Below are positions 49,623 to 62,018 of a stretch of DNA of 64,000 nt, piece after piece. Source of the stretch: Poronia punctata (taxonomy: Eukaryota > Ascomycota > Sordariomycetes > Xylariales > Xylariaceae). The notes under the pieces are model-generated. The model was not told the DNA's origin. It made no database searches and worked only from the letters and a program-made list of their open reading frames with translations. Location: positions 62,001 through 126,000 of the forward strand of contig MU401497.1 in NCBI GenBank assembly GCA_022579005.1, read 5' to 3'. Position 1 is the first letter of the stretch; each line of letters begins with the position of its first letter. The position numbers and the translations under genes were made by a program.

Positions 49623-51745
49623 TTATAGTTGCGCCCTGTTTTCCCCAACTCTATTCGAATATGTCGCAAAGGCACCAAAGTAAGCATTCAGCGCTTCAAC
49701 AGTCCCGCTGCCCTCCACTAGACTCGTCACCATCGCCACATAACCATCGGGCCTGACCACGACCACGCCGCCCTTTTCCTCGTCGAGCCCCATCTTTGCG
49801 TGTGCCGCTGCTGTGGCGTTTGGTACTCTTCGGTCCCACCTGTCGTCGGCGTAGACGAGATCTCGGTATCTGCTGAGCAGACCGGGAAGGTCTTGAGTGA
49901 TGTCGACTTCCTGGCGCGGCGCGGCGAATATGATGGCCAAGGTGAAAAATAGACTATGGGGGTTATATTTCTCATGGTGGGAGACGGAACCGATATCTGG
50001 CCGTAGGTAAGACGATAGGAAGGACCGCTTGCTGCCGAGCTGGAATGCAAAATCCTGAAGCGCTTTCGATGTCGTCTGGCGCTTCCCGGCAAAGATGTAA
50101 ATGCGGAACGATCCATTCCACGGGATTTCCTGTTCTAGGTGCACGATATTCGCATCAACTACTCGCGTGACGTCGGCGTTGGCCAATAGGCGGCCTGTCC
50201 GTAGCTTGGTGCCTTTGGGATGTATCAGAACCGACTGGGCCGGGTGTGAGGGAGACCAATTCAACATGTTGGGTTTATAAGCCACCCCGTAGCCGCTCGT
50301 AAACTCGCATGACTCCTTGAAGGTCTTTATGAACTCGTTTTCTGAATGTCCGTTCGTATGCCGTGATGCCGCCTGTACCACTCCTGCAGCTGGGAGACGT
50401 TGTGAGAACAGTTTGGCGTATTTGTTGTCGAAATTGAGGAGGTTCTCTGCCACCTCTTTGCGTTCCGGTTCGTAGGTCGTCAGCAAGGACCGCTTGGCAA
50501 AGCCCCCTTCTACTAGATGTATTTTCCAGGCCAGATTCTGCGCATCTAGAAAAGCCGTGTTCATTCCCTGACCGGCTTTGGGCTGCAGGGACTATGTTAG
50601 CTTCCATGTAGTGTCGCAATGGAGGGAGGAAAGGGGGGTTTGATTTACGCTATGCGTGTGACAGGCGTCGCCACCGAGGAACACCCGGTGGTCGAGGGTA
50701 TACCTGTCAGATATTCCTTGGCCGATAGGATATACCGAGTACCACTCCACCCTCTCCCATTCAATAGAGTATGGCCGTAATATTCGCTTTGCCGATTCCT
50801 GCACTTCCTTCTCCGTTGCTGTCTTGCGCGGGTTCCAATCCGGGTCTGTGGAAGAGGCAATCTGAATGTACAGTCGGACCATGTTGTTCTCACGAGGGAT
50901 AACCATGATGGACCCATGATCAGAATGGATCGTACATTTCATCTTTGACGGTTTAGCATCATCCCGTTAGGCGCTTGTTCGTGGACTAACCTACCTTAAT
51001 ATCGGGGAAATCCGTCTCGACTACACCATCCATCACGCCCCATACGTGAGCGATGGGGTCCTTGTGCGTGATTTTGATACCCAATTGCTCCCGAACAAAC
51101 GACCGGGCACCCTCGCCGCCAAAGAGATATTTGGCACGGACTTTCTCCCGTTTCGCGCCATCCACGTGCTCCAGGCTAACTTCGACGGGGTACTCGGGGT
51201 TCTCCTTTTCGTCTGATTTGAAGCCGCTAATCTTCCATGGCCGTTGGATTTGGACGCCGTTCTTTGCCAGGTCCGCAATAAAGACGCGCTCTATGAGGCC
51301 CTGATGTAAGAGCGTGGTAAATGGATATCGTGCGTCTATGAATGCCGGACAACTAGCCCAGGTGCCTGTCCTGACTATCCCGTTGCTTTCGCCGAGGGGG
51401 TCCCAGAAAGCCACCTCATAGACCCTCGCGGGTTTGTGCGCCATTATGGCCGACTTGAGGCCCATATTCCGTAAGAGATCTAGCGACCGGGGCTGTATGC
51501 CGTCGGCGCGGCCAGTAGGCGTAGGCTCAGCGCGGTTATCGACATGCTTGATCCTGTAACCGAGCCTCGCTAAACATGTTGACAGCATAAGCCCGACGGG
51601 CCCAGCTCCCACAATTACTAAAGAAGTGTCAGGTCTGCCTTCCTAGTTGAGTTCTTCTACGAGTCTCGACACTCTGTGTGAGATCTGTTCACCCACCTAT
51701 ATCATAATAATTCGGATCTGACTCCGACGAGGCCTGTTTCGCCAT
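49623..51745 (-). CDS. FAD-dependent aromatic monooxygenase (phenol 2-monooxygenase type)
   Basis: Four exons, complement(49623..50582, 50649..50942, 50995..51617, 51697..51745), give 641 residues, close to the phenol hydroxylase length. The Rossmann motif [20 protein letters not shown] is near residue 17, followed by [19 protein letters not shown]. The FAD motif [20 protein letters not shown] is intact across the exon 3/4 junction. The C-terminal 190 residues are the thioredoxin-like dimerisation domain of phenol 2-monooxygenases. Known members hydroxylate phenolic rings with NADPH and O2. The usual DG motif reads [10 protein letters not shown] here, with Glu in place of Asp. The substrate is unknown. 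Neighbours do not form a recognisable pathway cluster. Confidence 0.9.
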
Positions 51746-54700
51746 GACGATGGCCGGGCGTTGGAAACTCTAAACAAGTGGACGACGACTATGTATACAA
51801 AAAGAGGAAGAAAAATGAGGGGTCTGCTGCCACACTCGTAGACAAGCGGAGACAGCTTGTTATGATGCAACCAAAGAACTGGTTTAAAGACCAACCGATA
51901 AATGGAGAGCTGGCGGCTGAATAGGATATTGTTCCGAGGACCCAGACCTGAGCGATCAAGTTGGTTATAGCCTCGCAAGGGATGGGGGAGGAATGGGGAA
52001 TCTTGAGGATAAAGTCTAAGGAATACCGGACGAGTAATGACCAAACAGAAGTAAGAACAACATGGTATCCAGATCATGTAAGAAGCTGGAAGAAGAGGTT
52101 AAATAACACATAGCAAAGAACGGGTTTGTTAGGTAGGTAGGTATTACTAAGTGAGCTCGGGTAGATAAACCTTGGGCTTGGGTTCTGGACGCAACGGGGT
52201 GCGACTGCTATGGTCGGTAGTGGTACAGAGTCGGCGAGAAGAATCACGGCACAGAGATTCGGGAATTGCATCATCTCCACACCCAGAGGAGATACATAGC
52301 GTGGGCGCGACCCGGCGACGATGCAAGGAAACCCAGGGTCATGTCCAATTACGGGCACCGTGCCAGAATCGCACTATGATTATACGTCAAAATCCAATAC
52401 TTTGTATGATAGGAGAAGATCATTGGACGAGCCGGCCGTCAAGAGGGCTGCTAGTCTGATTTCTTGCTTCTATAATTCTGATGTTACGGGGAAGGGGGGG
52501 CGCCGCTGTAAGGAGGAGACGTGATTGATGATTCAAGTTGCCAACAAAAAGTCGCTTTATTTGAGACGGGATCGCATCACGGTAAGTGGAAGCACCAGAA
52601 ACCATTGGGTGGCGGGGCTCTGATACGTGGGGTATTGCCCAAATTGGGGGCGCCTTACCTGGTAAGGGTATCCAGACGAGCCAGGCTAAGCTGAAATCAG
52701 ACCTCTTTAAGATTAGTGGGCTGCCTAGCCCGTGCCTAGGTGCTAATTTGTGCCAACTACGGCTGTAACGATCGGGAAAGTACGTGGGCGCACCTTAGTT
52801 TTGTACATCTGTGTAAGAAACACCTTGCCTCCCGTCTCAAAGATCCCCTCTGCCTTTACGAGTATAGACTCAATGTCGGTATCCTAGTCCGGCGATCGAC
52901 CTGATGCCTATCGCCGATGGCGAGGGTATACCATTTTCTCAATTATAAGCGTGAGGTACATATGTATAAGGCCTTGAATATATATCTCCAGAGTGCCGCC
53001 CACCATGCTGCGGTTGGATACCGACAAGGCAATACATTGGAGATGAACATTTTTATTTGAATATAATTGTATTTTATTTATTAATTCTGTCTGCGCGTCA
53101 AGTTTCATATTACGTACCCAGAGTTGGGCGATTGCCATGTGGGATCTTGAACCACAACGGCAAGAAAACAAGTGGCATATTTCTGATTGCCTTTGAAAAC
53201 CGTCTCATACAATAAGTTTTAAAAGGATACGCGGGCAAATGAAATACGAGAGGGAAATATTTGTTGTGCCTGACAGGCTCAAGAAGGCGACGATGAAGAG
53301 AGGGCCTGGAGAAGAAGAAAGGGCCCCGAGCCTTCTACGAAACGTTTATCCACCGGAAGAGATCCTCATCTCGCCAGTGCAGCCAACACTTTGCGATCGC
53401 AAGCGAGTATTGTGCCATCCCACCAAGATCCGAGTCTAGGGTTGAAGACGAGAAGCAGAGTCGATATTACTGTAACATTGAGATCCGACTGCTTTTATGG
53501 ACGTCGCTGCCCCTCAAGATATTTAAATGAATCAAGTGACATGATCAAAATCCAGAAAGTTTCCATTCGTCACTCCGGGGCGGTAGCGGGGCAACTTCGG
53601 ACATCCTGGGATAGATCTCATATTATCATATACGGCGGAACACAGCAGACAACATCCCGCATTTTATTGTTGAAAACCCAACCGCCGGAATTTGCATCTC
53701 GAAACGCATGTTTCTCAGGCGACGACAATCTAAACTTAACAGTATGCGTCTCTGATTTTGACATATACCCATTATACATTTCCCCTCTATTTATCTACAT
53801 TCAGTCTTCATCAGGAGGCCCGTCTTTGGTTTCATTCCGGCTACCGAGATCACGCACCAGCTAAAATAAGTTGCTACATCCATGGTTGTAAGTAGGTGTG
53901 CCCACCCAAGTGAACGTACTCGTAACTACCGTCTACCATTTAAAGGTGTCCTATTGTTCCCCTTTTGTCCCTGACTAGCTTTGATGGACGTCGATTCGAT
54001 GTAAGAAGTATGATTCACCTACCTATCTAGCCTACCTGTTGATTGTGGGCAGTATAATAGGAACGAGGGGGTTTAAAACGTTTGCTGGGAATCGGGATAT
54101 ATACTCACGAGATATAGGGTAGGTCTGTTCGGCTGTTTTAAAGGCCGACGTCCTTCGAGGTTGCTTCATAAAGCAACATCATTATTAGATATACGTACAA
54201 CCGACCCAAACGTATATCATATATGCATCTAGATGTAGGAGCCCATGCTTTATATTTGTTTATTCCAAGTATATTGGTCGGCAGATAGGTGACGTGTCGT
54301 CAAGGTTAGGTTCTATAAAAATGACTCTTGCTGATTTGTATATGGATCTCTCCTAGGCTAGGTATTTATTACCTTAACAGGTAGACTACTCGTAGAGCAA
54401 GATAGATTGCTGTCTTACTACCTACTTGTTGTCTACCTAGGCAGGCATAAGCCAACTTCATGAGGCAGGAGATTGTCTATTTATTACCTATACCTATCGC
54501 AACTTTCTATCGTTTTTGGACAGCTCGAATCCCATTTTCTACGTACATGTGCACATCCTTGAATAGGCTGGAGCAACTTCACCCGAACGGCGCCTTGACC
54601 AATCAGGCTAACTTTAAGAGACTTTAGGGAGCTAGAGCACTGTGACCTTCCCCGTCTTCCGGTCCGAGACAAGCTATTTTTGGGATCATCCACTCTCCAT

Positions 54701-56173
54701 TTTCTGTCCTGCAGCCAAACGCAGAAGAGAAAGTTGGATTTGCGAAATTTATGGCTACAGCTTACCGAGATTCAAGCCCAGCGAAAACAATGAATTACCC
54801 ACCGAAGTCTGAAAAGGGATCAATATGCTCAAGACATTGTCTAGACTGCCTAGGGTTAGTAGCTATAACGGAGTGTAGTCATCAACATAGATAGTACCAT
54901 ACATGTATGTTTGAGCTATCTTGTCAACATGCTTGTAGTCCAATGTCCTGTATACAATATGAATAATTATGTTCTAAGTCGAGTAGGTGTTGCGTACTCT
55001 GTGAAGTAACGTTATCGCTAACGTGTGAGAGACAGAATAATACTATTATGCATGAGGTAGGTCGAGGTAAAAGGGGAGGTGGGTAACACATGGCATAAAA
55101 GATTCGGGTACCTATCCAAGCAATAATCCTAGTACTTGTGTGCATTAGGTTTGGGGTGCTTGGAGCCCATCGAAAAATTATAAAAATTATCCGACTGGGT
55201 GTAGGTATTCGGTCTTACTCTCTACACGTGCATATTGAGGCTAATTCAGCTTCGCGAACATGAACGAAGCAATTCCTTACCTAAGCTGCCGCAGTCGTTT
55301 TCCTTCTTCATTTTCCTTCTCCCCGCCCGCAGCTTCCCCGTCGCAGCGATACTACCTACATACCGGTCTTAGGTAGGTAGGTGCTACCTACTTCAGATGC
55401 CAGCCCACCTAAAAATGACCCCGGTCAGGGCTCGAACACGGCCTATCTCCAAAAAGCAGGAACGACACTTTGTGCAGGACAAGGGAGGCCGTTTGCCCCC
55501 CTGGATTTTCTATGATTGCGTCGAAAGGCGTTTTCCTCAAATCATTCTGTGTCGACGGAACGGATTCGCGCAAATGCTAGAGCTACTACTCACTTCGGAT
55601 ATACGGGGCAGTATAGATGAGTCTACTCGTATGTACGTGTAAGGCTTCGGTGCTCATCATAATCCTTCATCGATTGCAACCGAGCGACTGGGGGAAAAAA
55701 ACAGGGGCGTACAACCCTACAGCGAGATCCAGCCATGGAGGTATGCTCTGTGATCTCATGCGCTAGGTATACTAAATCTGTATAATCGCAACATCGGAGA
55801 TAATGAGAACCTTGTTGCTTTGTATTGCACACAACTTTTCAAAGAGGCTCTCATCTAGACTACGGACATACCGTATGTGTATGTTGGCATGATGGTAATC
55901 AGTTGCCAAACATGGCCAAGCGGCCGCTCCAGCCCGTCCGCTGATCTGATGGTCTCGACACATATAATCCCAAACAGGTAGGTAGCCTGGTAGGATTTTG
56001 AGCGTGGTACTGCGAATGTCTCAATGTTCATGGACGATGAGAAGGGAAACGTGGATATAAAGCTCCTCGCCGTGCTCCTTATCGATCCCTTTATGAGGTC
56101 CTGGTGAGTAGTTTAGATCCCCCTTCCCTCAGCGCTCGCCTTGTTGCTTCTGTACCGATAACCTGTCGTCGAT
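51746..56173. other. 4.4 kb gene-free interval
   Basis: No supported gene on either strand. It is AT-rich in places and broken by many stops. Scattered TACTCGTA octamers (52858 region, 53929, 54388, 55623) and GGTAGGTAGG tracts (52130, 55370) occur. No transposase, reverse transcriptase or terminal repeat was recognised. It separates the monooxygenase from the secreted protein gene. Confidence 0.45.
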
Positions 56174-57596
56174 ATGACGTGGCCATCTTCTCTTGTCTTT
56201 GGCTCTTTGCTTCTCGGGGGAGTTTCCTCCACAGTGCTTCCCAAGCGGGCCTTTACCCCGACTGTGAAGACGGTCACTCTACTGGGGAACCTTGCTGACC
56301 CGGCGATCAACCGGGACTCGTGCGGATCGGTCCGTGTGGGCGACCGGGCTTTCTGGACATGTCGCGACAGTCAGCCCTACGACGACAGTGGTAAGCCGAC
56401 GCTGCCGCTCTGGTCTTCGTCTGCTAGTTGGTCCAACTTTCCCGACGGCAAGCCGGACCTTTTGATGTACGGCGGTGATGGTAGTCGTACCCCCTTTTTC
56501 CCCTACGTCGAGGGGGAATGCAACGACAACTCTGCCGGTGCCTGCCCTGATGGAAGCCGGTACGCTCTGTGGCCCGATAGCCCGCCTTTGTTGACTTCCA
56601 ACGTCAACAATGTGGTTACCATGTACACGTGGATCACCAAACAGCAAATCAACCCAGAGGTAAGCGATTCTCCCGCTCGGACAAGACGATCCATTTTGTT
56701 GCTAACAATGTTGGCAGTAAGTGAATGTGTTGTTGCGAACGCCACCTTCATGGGCGCGTATTTGCGATACAAACCGACACTCGTGCATTGCTGTACAACA
56801 TGTTTGGTAACGGTATTATTGTTTAGTCTGAGCGTCAATGATCCGGATCCGGCGACGTCTCTCTATAAGATGACATACGATTTGAACAATGCCGACCGGA
56901 ATGCGTTGCCGACAACGACCCTCGTGAGCGAGGAATTCTGGCCCCACGCCTCTTTCCCCTACGGTGCCTACGGTAGTGTGGTCAAGGACGGCATCGCCTA
57001 CTTATTTGGAAAGCCATCCAACGGCCACGTCGCCTTGGCAAAGGTTCCCGTAGAGTCTGTGGAGGACCAGTCCAAGTACGAGTTCTGGGTCGGCGGTCAA
57101 TGGACGTCCACTCTGCCCGCCCTCGACGACGAGAACGTCGTTATTCCCAACGTGAGTGCCGGTGGACAGGGAACTTATTACTTTTCCGACCTCTGGAATA
57201 AGTGGGTGTGGATTGGTCAGGTAAGTCGATTATTTTCTGCTGTTACTCCTTCTGGCCATTGGTGTTCTCGCTCGACTTCTTTCGACTAGGGGTATGACAT
57301 TAATAGATGGAAATATATCTTACTAAGTCATTGTTCTGCAGGCTGGCATCAGCGTCTCGGCAGACTTCTTCATCACCACGGCCGATTCAATAACCGGACC
57401 TTGGGAGGAGACGGTCAATTTCTGGTCGGGCGAGACGGGAACTTATTTCCTTGGTGCCTATTCGCTTCAGGCCCACCCGGGACTCAACGCAGCCGGCACT
57501 ACGACGAATGACATTTATGTCACTTATACGAAGAACGACGAGTACGAAGATACGGCGCGTTATTCCACACCTCTAATCCATATCGAATGGAACTAG
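56174..57596 (+). CDS. Secreted DUF4185-type beta-propeller-like protein
   Basis: Three exons, 56174..56658, 56827..57220 and 57342..57596, give 377 residues. The N-terminus MTWPSSLVFGSLLLGGVSS is a signal peptide. The mature part contains NRDSCGSVRVGDRAFWTCRD, LLMYGGDG, YALWPDSPPLLTS, DPDPATSLYKMTYD, SFPYGAYGSVVKDGIAYLFG, GGQGTYYFSDLWNKWVWIG and LGAYSLQAHPGL, typical of fungal secreted DUF4185-like propellers related to carbohydrate-active folds. Activity is unproven. The first intron can only be removed in frame as a twin intron (see the separate entry); after two excisions the codons read NPD-LSV-NDPDPATSLYK. If both introns were retained the frame would also stay open, so that alternative product cannot be excluded. 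Confidence 0.82.
56659..56826 (+). other. Probable [D1,2] stwintron (spliceosomal twin intron)
   Basis: The internal intron 56660-56717 (58 nt) starts GTAAGC, has the branch sequence GCTAACA and ends GGCAG. Removing it places G56659 next to TAAGTG at 56718, creating the donor GTAAGTG. The external intron (110 nt: 56659 plus 56718-56826) ends TTTAG. Only the two-step removal keeps the frame: splicing the internal intron alone gives GAG-TAA (stop), and a single intron to 56826 gives a stop five codons on. This is direct sequence reading; the splicing itself is inferred. Confidence 0.8.
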
Positions 57597-57630
57597 GCTA
57601 TGTACAACTGAGGGAACGGCTTGTGATACC

Positions 57631-57660
57631 GGGGCCGGTTGATGATTCGAACCCGGCCCC
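57631..57660 (+). terminator. GC-rich inverted repeat in 3' flank
   Basis: GGGGCCGGTT and AACCCGGCCCC are near-perfect inverted repeats with one extra C and a nine-base loop, 35 bp after the stop codon of the secreted protein gene. It may be a 3' UTR hairpin; a termination role is inference. Confidence 0.4.
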
Positions 57661-59325
57661 GCTACCCACCCTTCTACTGTGCTGTTACATAAGGTAGGTA
57701 TTTTAGGGAGACACGCAACCACATGGCTTCTACGTGTACGTTACATCGTACCATCGGCCTTTTCTCTGTATATACTTTTTGGATAAATATTTGGACAGGG
57801 CGGGGGAAAATGTGCGGATTTTTGAGTAACTACACAAACACCTAGGTTACCTACTTCTGTGTGCATATATACTTTTTGATATACAAATATATACATGTAC
57901 ATAAACTCTATGTTTCCCGGGTTTGGTCCTTATCTAAATGCTGCTATATTCTTGCGGACTGCTTGGGGAAACGGGAACTATTTAGAGTTTCTAGAAGCAG
58001 TTGATATATGATTTGCTGGTTTGATGCAGAAAGGGTTTAAGTCTGCCAAGGTGGTCTTAGTTGAGCGTCTCTTTTTAGGGATACCAAAAATTCCAAACAT
58101 ACATACCTGATCATTGATGTAATACCTACAAGTACATGTCAATACAAGGCAGTAGTCAGAAGAACGGTCACAATAGTAACACAATGACAATATCTTTATG
58201 CTACAACGTACCTTATACGGGGGCTGTCGGGTATACAAACCTTCACCTCAACCTCTATAAGTTATAACATTGAAAATGAAACATACTTTACGCTTGATAC
58301 CTAAGATCAGGATCCTGTATTGACTTGGGCAAGTTGAGTTCTATATAAAATATTATTTGGTAACAACAAGTAAAAACTGAGGTTGATGACGTACACATAG
58401 GGGATTACTTAAAGTACTGTGTACATAATTCTAGGCTTTGTTGTAGGGGAGAACAGAGTATATATACATGTACCTGGTTGGCAGCATACATGTACACATT
58501 GTACATGCACTCATCTACATGAACATGAGGTACGCAGGTACATATCAGCTTCTACATGCAAAGGCCTGTGCGCTAAAGGTTTTTAGTCTAGCCCAAGACG
58601 TACAAACAACGATCGACCTCCAAAATGTTAATATCCTACTACATTTCAGGCTTCATACTGTCAATGGACACTTCCTATTCATCTCCATGTTATATATATG
58701 CTATTTAATATTTCAAAAATACAGGCGCAAACTTTCTCTACAATACATGGCTCAACTAGAGCCACTCAAGTGTACCTAGATGATATAGGTGAGTACAGTG
58801 ACATGCCCTAAATGCGCGGCCATACCTCAATTCTTTTGGTGCCCCTTCCATTGTGCGGTCGTTCCTACCCTCTCCATTTGCCGCAAACTCTATTGACATG
58901 TCCCTACGTGTCCCCCGCCTTCCATGGGAAGAAGTCTACAATGGGAAATCCACAATAGAAATAGAGGTAGCACATGCGTCCTGTAAATGCGCGTACTGTC
59001 GGATTGTTTTCAAACCTTAAAATCTACTCAAGTCACATCTCTCTGTGTTCACCTTCCCACTTTCTCCTCTTCCCAACTTCAGTTTTCATTTGCAATCGGA
59101 AAATCTGTGTTGATCCTTCAACTTTCAGTTTCCAGCTACCAGTTACCATCATTCTGCAACTTCTGCAAGTGTTTTCTTACTCGTACGAGTACTTTGAAAG
59201 AAAGAAAGAAAGAACCTTTGTCTACCATTTCCCGTCTACGCCTTGAAGTCGCGTGGCATTCAACCTATCGCGACCGCCTCACACAATTTCTGTTACCTTT
59301 GTCAGAATTGACAACACTGACCACC
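57661..59325. other. Intergenic, ULP1 promoter side
   Basis: No gene is seen. TACATGTAC motifs recur between 57895 and 58500. Just before ULP1 there are CT-rich tracts, the palindrome TACTCGTACGAGTA (59181) and GAAAGAAAGAAAG (59200). The frame upstream of the ULP1 ATG stays open to an in-frame ATG at 58987. Confidence 0.45.
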
Positions 59326-62018
59326 ATGCCTACCGTTTGGCTTAACCAGAGACCCCTGCGCGTGCATCAGCAGAGCGCTTTCCATGACCACACGGACCCT
59401 CAGCACTACCTGCGCTGCAAAGACTGTCACTACCGCCACAGCATCCAAACCGGCTTTGCCTATGCGGATGCCGAGGAAGTCGCTCGCCTCAATTCGGAAG
59501 AAACCAGCAAGGACGCCGACGTCCCCGTCATCATTCGCCCGGTCCAGGTACCCTCGCGAATCCTCCGTTCGGCTCTCCGAAGCTTCACCGACCAGGAGGG
59601 GCAGACGCCCGTAAAGGGACCAAAGAAGGTCGTATACTTGAAGCTATCCGACACCTCCACTCCCGTCCGCCCTAATCGAAGCCCAACCCCTCCCCGAAGC
59701 CGAATTGCTTTGGGATCTCTTGGCTCATTGAACCCGGGCACACCAACCCCCTCCGCCTCGCTGTCTCGTCCGTCAAGCTTTTTCGACCAACTTGAGCCGC
59801 TGAATTTCCCACTCGGCAAGAAGCGTCGCGCTTCTGCTATCCACGAAAGCGAGCCAGCTTTCAATTTTGTTCCACAAAACATCGTGCCTGTAAGTCGCAC
59901 GACCACTTCACTGACTGAACTACCTATCTAGAACACCCCACTAATTATGCTCCTCTCTAGACGGATGTCGAGCCTGCTTAGGAAGCAGCTGCCGAATCAC
60001 AACGGACGGTGAACGAACTCCTTGGAGAATCCTCCAGCCCTGGACCTTGGACCGGTCCATACTTTCCCCCGCCCTCGCCGCGCAACAACCAACAGCGCGA
60101 CGCGTCGCTCCAAAATAGTAATACGAGCACCCGTCGTTCCTGGATCATGCAGGTTCTCGGCTTCTTTTCCGGCTTGGCCTCTGGTCTGGCATCTGGCCTG
60201 GCATCCAGTTTGTCGCAGAGAATATGGCGTCCCGTACAACATCCAGATGCCGAGGTTGCTACCATACCCGCTCCGCCACATGCCGCTGAGGTAGCCGGTA
60301 GCTCGCCCTCCCCGAAGCGAGCTAGAGTTGCCGACGCCTCACCCCCGGCTCTTGCCCTGCGATCTCGTACACCACCGAGACCGCAATCGAGACTCCAGAC
60401 GGCTAGACCAACATTCCCGGCCCCTCGCTCTCGGCCAATTAGGCGTCGGAATGTCATCGGACGTCAGCCGTTTGCGGGAGTCAGGCTTCCGTCTCAGAGA
60501 AAACGCCCAGAGACTCAACCAGAACAGCCGGTCCCGTCGCCGCCTTCGCCCCGGTCGCCCTCGGACCCTGGTTTTAACCATGGCGGTCATTTCTCGCTCT
60601 CGATGATAGAAACCGACAGTGAAGATGAACGCGATGAGGTTCCAGGCACGACGCAACCCGACTCGCCGGAGATGAACATGGGCAGCCCCATGGACCTCGA
60701 TTCCCCTGAACCCATAGCTTTGAATTTGTCGGAAGCTATCGTGTCTCAGGGGCCAATCGAGTACAGGGGTGCCGTGGCTCAGGGCTCGCCATCTGGTCCG
60801 ATGGAACAAGTACCCATAGCTTCACATCAGACGGAAGCTATCTTGGTACCCATCGGACCAGTTGATGACGAGCCCAAAAGCCCGGCCAAGCCAGGTTCGC
60901 CCAGTGCGGTCGCGGCAATGAGAGCACTCGGTGCATTCGCCAAGAGTCCCAAGATGCCTAGGATGCCCAGAGCAGCGGCTGCGCGCCCGCCCGCCCCATC
61001 CGTGGAGACGGCGGTTGAGGAAGATGGTCAGCCCACATCACCCACTCCCGTGAGAGGCCCTGGTTCGAATGCAGAGAGCGACAAGGAACCCCGACCTAGC
61101 AAGGATGCGCTCGAGTTTTTTACCACCGATATCAAGGTGTCGTTGCCCGGGTTTGGAAATATCCTCGAGTTAGACCCTGTCAAGCGAGATGATATGAAAC
61201 GAGAGGCTATGAGGCGTCTCCGGGCTGAGGAGGAGGCGTCGCAGAACGCAGCTCTTCGCCATCTCGGCTTGCGACGACCGAGAGCTGGCTTGATCCGGGA
61301 GGCATCTCAAGAGTGGGTGGAGCGAGCCCTCGAGGCACCTTTCAACGGGACGTTTCAGCCGAAGCCTGCCCATCGAGATGCCGTCGAGCTCAAGGCGAGA
61401 GACTTTGGCAAGCTCGTGCCGGAGACAGCTTGGCTCAACGACGACTGTGTCCACTCTTCCCTTTGCTGCCTGGCTTCGTACATCAACGACAAAGCCGGTG
61501 TTCGACCCAAGCAGGACGCGCCCAAGTGTGTGGCCGTCTCGTCGTTATATTGGTCTGGGTTCTGCAGTGATGAAAAGAAACTGTATCCTCGGCCATTTAA
61601 TCGCAAGTGGAACATGAGGCCTGACAACTTCGACGAGATCGACACGGTTCTCATCCCGGTCAACACGGGTGTACACTGGACATTGATTGTCATTCGGCCC
61701 AGTCGCAAGTCGATCACTTATATTGATTCCTACAACGGCCCCGGTCACAGACACATTAACCTGGCACGAAAGTGGTTGGGTCTCTACCTGGGCGATGGAT
61801 ACGTGGCCGACGAGTGGAAGACGGAGAACGTGACGGCGCCCCGTCAGCACAACGCGTGGGACTGCGGCATGTTTGTGATTACAAACGCCATGTGTATGGC
61901 ACTGGGTATCGATCCCATGTGCTACGACGAGGGGAAAATGCCGACGCAGAGACGACGGATCGCAGCAATGCTGCTCAATGGTGGTTTTACCGGCGACTTT
62001 GACTTGGGCCACCTTTGA
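59326..62018 (+). CDS. ULP1: Ulp1-type SUMO protease (C48 peptidase)
   Basis: Two exons, 59326..59889 and 59982..62018, give 866 residues. The protease domain occupies about residues 650-866. The catalytic set is visible: His753 in GVHWTLIVI, Asp770 in YIDSYNG, Gln810 in RQHNAWDCG and Cys816 in WDCGMF. The N-terminal 600 residues are Pro/Ser-rich and basic, with one hydrophobic stretch at about 241-266. Known Ulp1 enzymes mature SUMO and remove it from targets at the nuclear envelope. The acceptor at 59981 was chosen because the equally good acceptor at 59960 leads in frame to TAG. The ATG at 59326 starts MPTVWLNQRP; an upstream in-frame ATG at 58987 seems to lie in the leader. Family assignment is certain. 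Confidence 0.94.

Noticed and set aside
56174..57289. Secreted protein gene as a pseudogene or frameshifted gene
   Set aside because: The apparent frame break disappears when the region is read as a twin intron.
49623..57596. Secondary-metabolite gene cluster around the monooxygenase
   Set aside because: No backbone synthase, transporter or pathway regulator lies nearby, and the next gene is 4.4 kb away.
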